Below the pieces are notes generated by a model. That model did not search any database. It saw only the letters and a program-made list of their open reading frames with translations, and was not told where the DNA came from. A DNA stretch of 11,379 nt. Origin: Actinomycetota bacterium (GTDB lineage Bacteria > Actinomycetota > Actinomycetes > S36-B12). The stretch spans positions 1-11,379 of the forward strand of contig VGBQ01000070.1 in assembly GCA_016870425.1 (NCBI GenBank). The letters run 5' to 3'. Below are positions 6,092 to 11,379 of the stretch, one piece after another. The first letter of the stretch is position 1. Every line of letters begins with the position of its first letter. The translations under genes were made by a program, and so were the position numbers.

Positions 6092-6097
6092 AGCGTA
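6092..6097 (-). promoter_or_regulatory. Candidate -10 element for the tRNA-Thr/tRNA-Met unit
   Basis: On the minus strand TACGCT (6092-6097) fits the actinobacterial TAnnnT -10 consensus and would start transcription about 20 nt before tRNA-Thr. No good -35 box is present at normal spacing; the closest, TTGGGG, has a 19-nt spacer. Confidence 0.35.
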
Positions 6098-6170
6098 CAC
6101 GGCTCCCCGGCGAGTCCCCCAATCGAGGCCCTGGCTGGCGATGAGGCACCCGGACCGCTTCGATGGGCAC

Positions 6171-7100
6171 ATGAGCGAGAAGTGGACCGCGAAGGACATG
6201 GCCGATCAGGCCGGCCGCCGCGCGATCGTGACGGGGGCCAACTCCGGGCTGGGATTCGAGACTGCCCTGGCCCTGGCGACCCACGGCGCCGAGGTCACCC
6301 TGGCCGTGCGCGACACCGCCAAGGGCGACAGCGCGGCCGCGCAGATCCGCGCTCGTGCCCCGCAGGCGACCCTGGAGGTGCGCCGCCTCGACCTGGCTGA
6401 CCTGGCGTCCATCGACGAGTTCGCCTGGCTGTGGCGTGAGGCCCACCCCGAGGGACTCGACCTGCTCATCAACAACGCCGGCATCATGGCGATCCCGCGC
6501 CGCGAGACCGCCGACGGATTCGAGATGCAGCTCGGCACCAACCACCTCGGCCATTTCGCACTCACGGGGCGACTGCTCGAGGCGATCCGGCCCGACGGCC
6601 GCATCGTGACCGTGTCGTCCCAGGCTCATCGGATGGGCCGTATCGACTTCGACGACCTCATGGGCGAGCGGAAGTACGGCGCCTGGCGCGCCTACGGCCA
6701 GAGCAAACTTGCCAACCTGCTCTTCATGCGCGCTCTTGCAGAGCGCTTGGAGCGCGCTGGGTCGTCTGTCGCGTCCGTGGCAGCCCACCCCGGCTACGCG
6801 AGCACCCACCTGCAGGCCGTGGCACCCGAGATGAAGGGGCGGGGGTGGCAGGTCAAGGTCATGGATGCGGTCAACAAGGTCATGGCGCAGAGCGCCGAGA
6901 TGGGCGCGCTCCCCACTCTCTTCGCCGCGACGTCACCCGCCGTACGCAGCGGCGACTACGTCGGACCCGACGGCTTCGGAGAGCAGCGTGGCCATCCCAA
7001 GCTCGTCGGGATGACGCCCTCCGCTCGCGACGACGCGGTGGCGAACCATCTGTGGACGGTGAGCGAGGAGCTCACGGGCGTGCGCTACCTCGACGACTAG
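6171..7100 (+). CDS. Short-chain dehydrogenase/reductase (retinol dehydrogenase-like)
   Basis: This is a soluble NAD(P)-dependent oxidoreductase of the SDR superfamily, in the subgroup resembling retinol and protochlorophyllide reductases. The 309 residues show the Rossmann motif TGANSGLG (21-28), NNAG (101-104), VSS with Ser150, and the catalytic YGQSK (Tyr175, Lys179), followed by HPGYAST (206-212). Arg47 after the second strand (AVRDTAKG) hints at NADP(H). The substrate cannot be read from the sequence. ATG 6171 gives MSEKWTAKDMADQAGRRAIV, the usual N terminus of close relatives; ATG 6141 in the same frame would add ten residues. Neither has a clear ribosome binding site. It stands alone on the plus strand, diverging from the tRNA genes and converging on the zinc dehydrogenase. 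Confidence 0.88.
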   Translation: MSEKWTAKDMADQAGRRAIVTGANSGLGFETALALATHGAEVTLAVRDTAKGDSAAAQIRARAPQATLEVRRLDLADLASIDEFAWLWREAHPEGLDLLINNAGIMAIPRRETADGFEMQLGTNHLGHFALTGRLLEAIRPDGRIVTVSSQAHRMGRIDFDDLMGERKYGAWRAYGQSKLANLLFMRALAERLERAGSSVASVAAHPGYASTHLQAVAPEMKGRGWQVKVMDAVNKVMAQSAEMGALPTLFAATSPAVRSGDYVGPDGFGEQRGHPKLVGMTPSARDDAVANHLWTVSEELTGVRYLDD

Positions 7101-7108
7101 GACGCATC

Positions 7109-7160
7109 TGCGACCGTTATCGATGCTGAGCGCCGAGCGGAAGTGCCGATAACGGTCGCA
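7109..7160. terminator. 14-bp inverted repeat between convergent SDR and dehydrogenase genes
   Basis: TGCGACCGTTATCG (7109-7122) and CGATAACGGTCGCA (7147-7160) are perfect 14-bp inverted arms around a 24-nt centre. They lie wholly between two convergent stop codons (7100 and 7168), so a bidirectional terminator or mRNA 3'-end stabiliser is the simplest reading. No T-run follows on either strand. A split operator is an alternative but less likely at gene ends. Confidence 0.55.
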
Positions 7161-7165
7161 AACCG

Positions 7166-8326
7166 CTAGCCAAGTGAAGGATTGATAACGACCTTCAGGC
7201 TCTCCGGGCTCATCGACGTATGCATCGCAAGGTCCGCGTCCGCGAGCCCGAACTCGTGGCTGACGAACTCCTCGAAGGGGTAGCGGTCGGCGTATCGCTC
7301 GAGCAACCGCAGCGCTGGGCCGTAGCCGGTCGAGGGGTGATTCGTGAGGCCGACGAGCCGGATGTTCTTGCTGCACACATGGCGATGGACGTTCATGGTG
7401 ATGTCGCCCGTGTCCGCGAAGTTGCCCATCTCCAGCATCATGCCGCCGCGCTTGAGCATCTCGATGCCCTCGACAAAGGATGCAGGGGTGTTGGCCATGT
7501 GGAGCACCACGTCCGCACCCCGCCCGCCGGTCAGGCGCATCACCTCGGCGATGCGCTCCTCGGCCGACGACGTCGTCACGTTGAGAGTGACCTCGGCACC
7601 GCAACGCTTGGCGAAGGCCAGGCGATGCTCCGAGAGATCGGTGGCGATGATCTGGCCCGCGCCCATCATGTCGGCCTTGGCGATGTGGAGCAGTCCCAGC
7701 GGGCCGGAGCCGATCACCACAACCGAGTCACCGGAGTTGAAGCCCTCCATGGCGTACGACGAGAACTCCTTGACCTTGTCCAGCGACGCTGTGCAGGCCA
7801 TGAGCTCGGCGAGTACGGCGACCCGCGGCGAGAGGCCGCTGGGCACCTTGTAGACGAAGGTGTCGGGACGCAGGTACATCTGCTCGGCCATGCCTCCGAA
7901 GAGATGTGGAGCAGTCGCGGAGGTGAGCGAGTTGCCATAGCACTCGCTGTTCTCACACCAGACGTATCCCATGACGTGCTTGCACTCGTAGCAGTGACCG
8001 CACACGACATCGGGACACATCGTCACGCGGTCGCCGACCTTCAGCGGTCGACCATAGAACTCCAGTGTCTCCGCAGTGCCCGGCCCCAACTCGGAGATGA
8101 CGCCGACGTTCTCATGACCCTGGATGATCGGGAACGGCGTGTCGGTCTCTGCCGGCGTGCCGGCGTACTGCTTGGTCTCGCCGAGGTAGGTGTGCTTGTC
8201 GGTGCCGCAGATGCCGGCCATTTCGATCTGCATGAGCGCTGATCCGCTCGGCAGGCTTGGCCAGGGGAAGGACTGCACCTCATAGCGCCCCGGTGCGGTG
8301 AGGACGGCGGCGCGGATCCCGGTCAT
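7166..8326 (-). CDS. Zinc-dependent medium-chain alcohol/polyol dehydrogenase
   Basis: This cytoplasmic NAD(P)-dependent enzyme belongs to the MDR (GroES-like plus Rossmann) superfamily, nearest to the threonine/polyol dehydrogenase-type proteins; the substrate is unknown. The 386 residues have catalytic zinc ligands Cys40 (AGICGTDKHTYLG), His71-Glu72 (GHENVGVISE) and probably Glu174 (AVLAELMACTAS). A structural-zinc cluster is formed by Cys109, Cys112, Cys115 and Cys124, with the last spacing one residue longer than usual. The cofactor loop is VIGSGPLGLL (204-213), and Asp230 at the end of the second strand favours NAD. Residues 51-66 and 81-97 are longer than in minimal family members. ATG 8326 follows a weak GAGGGC, and a TAGCGT -10-like box lies 6 nt upstream. 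Confidence 0.87.
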   Translation of the reverse strand: MTGIRAAVLTAPGRYEVQSFPWPSLPSGSALMQIEMAGICGTDKHTYLGETKQYAGTPAETDTPFPIIQGHENVGVISELGPGTAETLEFYGRPLKVGDRVTMCPDVVCGHCYECKHVMGYVWCENSECYGNSLTSATAPHLFGGMAEQMYLRPDTFVYKVPSGLSPRVAVLAELMACTASLDKVKEFSSYAMEGFNSGDSVVVIGSGPLGLLHIAKADMMGAGQIIATDLSEHRLAFAKRCGAEVTLNVTTSSAEERIAEVMRLTGGRGADVVLHMANTPASFVEGIEMLKRGGMMLEMGNFADTGDITMNVHRHVCSKNIRLVGLTNHPSTGYGPALRLLERYADRYPFEEFVSHEFGLADADLAMHTSMSPESLKVVINPSLG

Positions 8327-8332
8327 GCCCTC

Positions 8333-8338
8333 ACGCTA
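8333..8338 (-). promoter_or_regulatory. Candidate -10 element of the zinc dehydrogenase gene
   Basis: TAGCGT (minus strand) matches TAnnnT and ends 6 nt before the ATG, a distance that would put the transcript start at or next to the start codon. No convincing -35 is visible. The intervening GAGGGC could instead be a weak ribosome binding site. Confidence 0.3.
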
Positions 8339-8355
8339 GGCGCGAGCCGACCGGA

Positions 8356-8372
8356 TGTCCTGAGTTCAGACA
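8356..8372. promoter_or_regulatory. Small palindrome upstream of the zinc dehydrogenase
   Basis: TGTCCTGAGTTCAGACA contains the inverted repeat CTGA-GT-TCAG, with outer arms TGTC and GACA offset by one base. It lies about 30 nt before the dehydrogenase start, in the 91-bp gap after the beta-propeller gene. It is the right size and place for a repressor operator, but it is short and may be chance. Confidence 0.25.
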
Positions 8373-8417
8373 AGCCCCCCGTCGGTCGACTTCCGACTCC
8401 CTCTCGACGATGGAACT

Positions 8418-9524
8418 CTAGGACATGGGCTGCAGGTAGGCGAGAGCCCACGTGCCGTCCGGCATTCGCGCCCATCCGGCATCGGGTAGCGCCCCCGTGG
8501 GCAGGACCGTCGGTCCGTCCTCGGTGAATCCCGCGGCATCACCGACGAAGGGCAGCCCGGCAGAGGCTCCACGCGAGGCGAGGAGGCGAGTCCGCCCATC
8601 AGGAAGGCACGTGGCGCTCCACGGGAACGCCGCACCCAAGCCGGGAGGCATCACCTGCTCCGTGAAGGCAAGCCCGTCGGAGGACGCGGCGAAAACCGTG
8701 GCACCAGGCGCACTCACCCACATCAGCCACTGTTCGCCGCATCGAGAGACAGTGGGGTCATAGACCATGGTCCCGCGGTCCGGACGTGGGCCCGCGTCCG
8801 CGACGAACCGCACCCCTAGTGCTGAGCCCGGCCTCGACGTGGCGGAATAGATCTGCGATCGGCCCGGCGTACCCACCGGCTGCATCCAGAAGAGCCGGAT
8901 GCTCCCATCGGTCATCAGCACGGCGCTTGGGTCGACGCCATTGGCGCCGCCGACATCGGTAGTGAACCCCTCAATCGCCACGCGATAGAACGCCCACTCG
9001 CCTGACAGATCACGGAGACCGACCGTCATGACGTTGCGCTGCGCCCAACTCACGAAGTAGGCCAAGAGGCGCCCATCGGGCAGTGCCAGGAGAGAGGGCA
9101 CACCGGCCTGGTCGATGATTGAGGTGGTCGCGGCAAAGGTCGCAGTGCCGGTCCCTGTGCTAACGGATATGCCGGTCGACCACGGCCCCTGGCCGCTCGC
9201 ATCTGGCGGCGCCGGTCGCTCGACGCCACGCGTGGCGGCAAAGAGAAGTGACGCGATCTCCTGGTCGTTGCCAGAGTTGGGACTCGGAGTCGGCGTCGGC
9301 GATGGATTCGGAGCGGGACGCGGCGTGCGGACCCACACCTTGCCGCGTCCCCTTTTCTTGGTGCAGGTGAAGATCCATTGAGCCGTGACAACCTTCTTAC
9401 CCAACGTGGTGCAGGGAGCGCCCGGCTTCGGTGCGGCGCCGGCGGGGCTCACCAAGACCACGCTCGCGCCTACGAGCGCGGCGGCCACCAAACTGAGAAG
9501 GCCAACGAGGAAGGCACGGCGCAT
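8418..9524 (-). CDS. Secreted beta-propeller-like protein of unknown function
   Basis: I do not recognise a named family. The 368-residue product begins with a Sec signal peptide: charged MRRAF, a hydrophobic core at about 6-25, and likely cleavage near the AGAA at 29-32. Next comes a small segment with a cysteine pair, APCTTLGKKVVTAQWIFTCT (about 36-55, Cys38 and Cys54), then a basic stretch and a Pro/Ser/Thr spacer (69-83). Residues 87-368 contain four short repeats of the form hydrophobic-x-x-DG-x-hydrophobic (around 146-157, 202-213, 305-315 and 353-363), suggesting a sialidase-like or other beta-propeller. Cys262 and Cys306 could form a disulfide. No catalytic residues can be assigned. 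TAGACT lies 6 nt before ATG 9524 and no ribosome binding site is seen, suggesting a leaderless transcript. Confidence 0.75.
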   Translation of the reverse strand: MRRAFLVGLLSLVAAALVGASVVLVSPAGAAPKPGAPCTTLGKKVVTAQWIFTCTKKRGRGKVWVRTPRPAPNPSPTPTPSPNSGNDQEIASLLFAATRGVERPAPPDASGQGPWSTGISVSTGTGTATFAATTSIIDQAGVPSLLALPDGRLLAYFVSWAQRNVMTVGLRDLSGEWAFYRVAIEGFTTDVGGANGVDPSAVLMTDGSIRLFWMQPVGTPGRSQIYSATSRPGSALGVRFVADAGPRPDRGTMVYDPTVSRCGEQWLMWVSAPGATVFAASSDGLAFTEQVMPPGLGAAFPWSATCLPDGRTRLLASRGASAGLPFVGDAAGFTEDGPTVLPTGALPDAGWARMPDGTWALAYLQPMS

Positions 9525-9530
9525 GACAGG

Positions 9531-9536
9531 AGTCTA
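9531..9536 (-). promoter_or_regulatory. Candidate -10 element for a leaderless transcript of the beta-propeller gene
   Basis: TAGACT matches TAnnnT and ends 6 nt before the ATG, so transcription should begin on the A of the start codon. The six bases between (CCTGTC) hold no ribosome binding site, which fits leaderless translation, common in actinobacteria. No convincing -35 is seen. Confidence 0.45.
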
Positions 9537-9574
9537 GGTTGTGCGCCTCGCGCGGGGTCGAATCGACTCCGCAC

Positions 9575-10810
9575 CTACTTCAGGTGAGGACGCAGTCGCT
9601 CGGCGCGGGCCTGCATGCGGTCCCGCTCCTCATGCTGGCCGAGGATCTTCTCCAGCCTGCTTTGGTCCCGAGGCGAGAGCTCACGCCCTTCCGCGAGGGA
9701 CTTCTCCATGGCGGCGAGGTATTTCTCTTCGGATCGCGGGCGCAAGATGCCGGTCCACAGTCCGTAGACATCGGGCAGGAAGATGGAGTAGATGCTCGCA
9801 ACCAGCAGCAGAAGAGTGCCGAGGACGAGCAGGCCGAGGAAGGAGTCGGCAAGCACCGGGGGCAGGTTTTCGAACTGCCACGGTACGGCGCCGCTGGAGT
9901 AGTACTCCACGGCGTAGATATTGCTGGGCAATTGCCTGTCGGCGAAGTTGGGGAACTCCCCCGGTTGGGAGTACGCCGTCCCGGGGCTGAACTCCGAGGC
10001 GAGTTCCTGCACGATCGCGTAGACCGAGGCAGGGCTCAGCCGATCGTTGGCGACGATGGTGACCAGCTGCGCCACGGTGGGCACGGGCTCAGTAGGCAGG
10101 GGGGGCGAGAGGGAGAAGGCGCCGTAGGGGATCTCCGCCACCTGGGCTGAGGGCAGGCGGCTGTTGAGGGCACCCGCCTCGGGCACGGGGATCGCGCGGA
10201 GCTCCCCTGACGCCAGCGCATCGAGGATGAACGGGCGGGCGTCCTGGGTGTCGGTGCTCTGGACCTCTACCCCGGCCGCCTCGAAGTCCTCACGCGTCGC
10301 CGACGTCGGAAGGTAGAGGAATGTGGTGTTGTCGGCCGTGATACCGAACTCCGCCAAGACCGACTCGATAAAGTCCGCACGCACGGACCCGGCGGGCCCC
10401 ACGTCGATACGACTCCCCCGGATGTCGGCCACAGACGTGATGCTCTGTCCCGCGGGCCAGGTCGCGAAGATGTAGGGAAGTCGATAGACGGTCCCGAGGG
10501 AGTCCACCTGCGGGTATGCGGCCGGGTCTACCGACTCGGAGACAAAGGTGACGTCGACGGGGCTGGACGGGTCCGCGAGTAGGTTGATGAGGTCACTCGT
10601 CTGATCGGTCACCAGGATCTCGATATCGATTCCGCGCTCCGCGACCCCCTGCGCGATGCGCTCGGCCGATGCGTAGGCGAGCGTCCCTCGCGGGCCGGTG
10701 CCCACGGTGATTGTCCGATCGGTGCCGACGGTCGACAGCAGGGCGATGATCACGAAGGCGGCGACCAGTGCGCCGGCGGTGACAAGCAACACCACCGGCC
10801 GTCTCCTCAC
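9575..10810 (-). CDS. Membrane-anchored TAXI-family solute-binding protein
   Basis: This resembles the periplasmic-type TAXI receptors of TRAP transporters, which bind small organic acids. Numbered from the upstream GTG 10819, residues 10-30 form an N-terminal hydrophobic anchor. The binding domain (about 36-320) opens TITVGTGPRGTLAYASAERI and contains DVTFVSES (89-96), YRLPYIFA (112-119), DIRGSRIDVGPAGSVRADF (132-150) and ASGELRAIPV (202-211). YYSSGAVPWQFENLPPVLAD (306-325) leads into a second membrane helix (about 326-347) and a charged cytoplasmic tail of some 65 residues. C-terminal membrane segments occur in some TAXI proteins. No TRAP membrane subunit is nearby, so it is an orphan here. 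GTG 10810 is preferred over GTG 10819, because the latter overlaps a TAGAGT -10 box; the two differ by three residues. Confidence 0.82.
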   Translation of the reverse strand: MRRRPVVLLVTAGALVAAFVIIALLSTVGTDRTITVGTGPRGTLAYASAERIAQGVAERGIDIEILVTDQTSDLINLLADPSSPVDVTFVSESVDPAAYPQVDSLGTVYRLPYIFATWPAGQSITSVADIRGSRIDVGPAGSVRADFIESVLAEFGITADNTTFLYLPTSATREDFEAAGVEVQSTDTQDARPFILDALASGELRAIPVPEAGALNSRLPSAQVAEIPYGAFSLSPPLPTEPVPTVAQLVTIVANDRLSPASVYAIVQELASEFSPGTAYSQPGEFPNFADRQLPSNIYAVEYYSSGAVPWQFENLPPVLADSFLGLLVLGTLLLLVASIYSIFLPDVYGLWTGILRPRSEEKYLAAMEKSLAEGRELSPRDQSRLEKILGQHEERDRMQARAERLRPHLK

Positions 10811-10817
10811 GGCCCGC

Positions 10818-10823
10818 ACTCTA
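10818..10823 (-). promoter_or_regulatory. Candidate -10 element of the TAXI-type gene
   Basis: TAGAGT matches TAnnnT and ends 7 nt before the GTG at 10810, so a leaderless mRNA is possible. The box overlaps the alternative GTG at 10819, which argues against that start. A weak GGGTTG lies at 16-nt spacing upstream. Confidence 0.4.
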
Positions 10824-10863
10824 CTCAGGGCGGCCGCATCAACCCGGGGGCCGCATCACCATT

Positions 10864-10897
10864 CCTGATCCCCCCCACCAAGGTGGGGGGGATCAGG
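10864..10897 (-). terminator. Perfect 16-bp hairpin downstream of tRNA-Tyr
   Basis: CCTGATCCCCCCCACC (10864-10879) and GGTGGGGGGGATCAGG (10882-10897) are exact inverted copies around AA. The hairpin starts 4 nt after the tRNA-Tyr 3' end and lies before the promoter of the TAXI-type gene, so it very likely stops or trims the tRNA transcript. It lacks a following T-run, as is common for high-GC actinobacterial terminators. Confidence 0.75.
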
Positions 10898-10901
10898 TGC
10901 G

Positions 10902-10982
10902 TGGCAGGTAGAGGATTCGAACCTCTGTAGCTTTCGCGACGGATTTACAGTCCGCTCCCATTGGCCGCTCGGGCAACCTGCC
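10902..10982 (-). tRNA. tyrT: tRNA-Tyr (anticodon GTA)
   Basis: The 81-nt gene is a class II tRNA with a long variable arm. The acceptor stem pairs GGCAGGT with ACCTGCC, the D arm region is GCCCGAGCGGCCAATGGGAG, the anticodon arm is GCGGA-CTGTAAA-TCCGT (anticodon at 10946-10948), the variable arm contains CGCGAAAGC, and the T arm is AGAGG-TTCGAAT-CCTCT. The discriminator is A and CCA is not encoded. A promoter-like -35/-10 pair precedes it and a perfect hairpin follows. Confidence 0.96.
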
Positions 10983-10991
10983 GGGCGTCCT

Positions 10992-11019
10992 ATCGTAGAC
11001 GCCGCCGCCCCCGCGTCAT
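10992..11019 (-). promoter_or_regulatory. Candidate promoter of tRNA-Tyr
   Basis: ATGACG (11014-11019) and TACGAT (10992-10997) are separated by 16 nt and fit a -35/-10 pair, with the TGAC core and TAnnnT present. Transcription would begin about 3 nt before the tRNA. The -35 box overlaps the stop codon of the upstream hydrolase gene. Confidence 0.5.
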
Positions 11020-11379
11020 CGGCGGGCAGCGGCGATCGCTGCGGTGAGGCCGTCGGCGACCGGCACCCCCGTCGTGAAGGCAGTTTCCGTCACGGGCACC
11101 CCGATGAACGCCGCCCCCGCATCGACCGCGGCCGCGTGGTCCCAGGTGGAGTCTCCGATCATCGTGCAGTCGGCCACGGCGACGCCCAGCCGCCGCGCGG
11201 CCACGACCAGACCCTCTCCCGAAGGCTTGGCCGGGATCCGCGGATCCCGGCCAACGATGACCTCGATATGCACACCGTGGTGCGCCAGCGCCTCGCGCGC
11301 GACATCCTCGGGTAGCAGCGTCACGACCGCGCGCGGGATCCCCAGAAGCATCTGGTCCAGGGCAGCCAGCCCGGGCATC
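11016..11379 (-). CDS. HAD-family hydrolase, C-terminal part (runs off right edge)
   Basis: This is the C-terminal part of a haloacid-dehalogenase-superfamily phosphatase, similar in layout to phosphoglycolate phosphatase. The visible 121 codons include HAD motif III, the lysine in PAKPSGEGLVVAARRLGV (about residues 49-66 of the visible part), and motif IV, MIGDSTWDHAAAVDAGAAFI (about 73-92), whose aspartates bind Mg2+. The nucleophile Asp of motif I must lie beyond the right edge, so catalytic competence cannot be checked. The ATG at 11376-11378 is probably internal, since family members are about 200-230 residues. The substrate is unknown. The gene ends 33 nt before tRNA-Tyr. Confidence 0.85.
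   Translation of the reverse strand, partial: MPGLAALDQMLLGIPRAVVTLLPEDVAREALAHHGVHIEVIVGRDPRIPAKPSGEGLVVAARRLGVAVADCTMIGDSTWDHAAAVDAGAAFIGVPVTETAFTTGVPVADGLTAAIAAARR

Noticed and set aside
7220..8242. 340-codon plus-strand open frame opposite the zinc dehydrogenase
   Set aside because: Antisense to a gene with clear zinc and Rossmann motifs; its own product is His/Arg/Val-rich without any motif.
5992..10982. Integrative element inserted at a tRNA gene
   Set aside because: There is no integrase, no repeated tRNA 3' end and no mobile genes; both tRNA genes are intact.
11376..11378. ATG at the right edge as the start of the HAD hydrolase
   Set aside because: The visible part lacks motif I and is about half the family length, so the gene should continue past the edge.

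Overview
The window looks like chromosomal DNA from a high-GC Gram-positive bacterium (Actinomycetota). This rests on strong GC bias at third codon positions, GTG and even CTG starts, a NusG with an acidic N-terminal extension, and a gene order known from Streptomyces and Mycobacterium: tRNA-Thr, tRNA-Met, rpmG, two MaoC/Had-like proteins, murB, aminotransferase, tRNA-Trp, secE, nusG, rplK, rplA. Genus and species cannot be read from the sequence.

Left part (1-2198, minus strand): tRNA-Trp, secE, nusG, rplK and the first 137 codons of rplA, which runs off the left edge. This is the protein-export, transcription-elongation and ribosomal-stalk cluster. Middle part (2355-5945): a class I aminotransferase on the plus strand converges on a minus-strand operon of rpmG, a HadA-like protein, a HadB-like protein and murB. 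The three junctions in that operon are all 4-nt NTGA stop/start overlaps; the first implies a CTG start codon for the HadA-like gene. tRNA-Met and tRNA-Thr lie just upstream.

Right part (6141-10819): a looser accessory block with an SDR oxidoreductase (plus), a zinc-type medium-chain dehydrogenase, a secreted beta-propeller-like protein of unknown function and an orphan membrane-anchored TAXI-type solute-binding protein (all minus). Three of these genes appear to have a TAnnnT -10 element 6-7 nt before the start codon, suggesting leaderless mRNAs. tRNA-Tyr and the C-terminal part of a HAD-family hydrolase close the window.

Non-coding structure includes three tandem 18-bp hairpin units directly after tRNA-Met, a perfect 16-bp hairpin after tRNA-Tyr, a 14-bp inverted repeat between the convergent SDR and dehydrogenase genes, and two GC hairpins between rplK and rplA. 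No gene-free stretch exceeds about 160 bp. I see no clear undescribed multi-gene system. The most interesting items are the NTGA overlap chain with the CTG start, the tetraloop hairpin array, and the two poorly understood envelope proteins.
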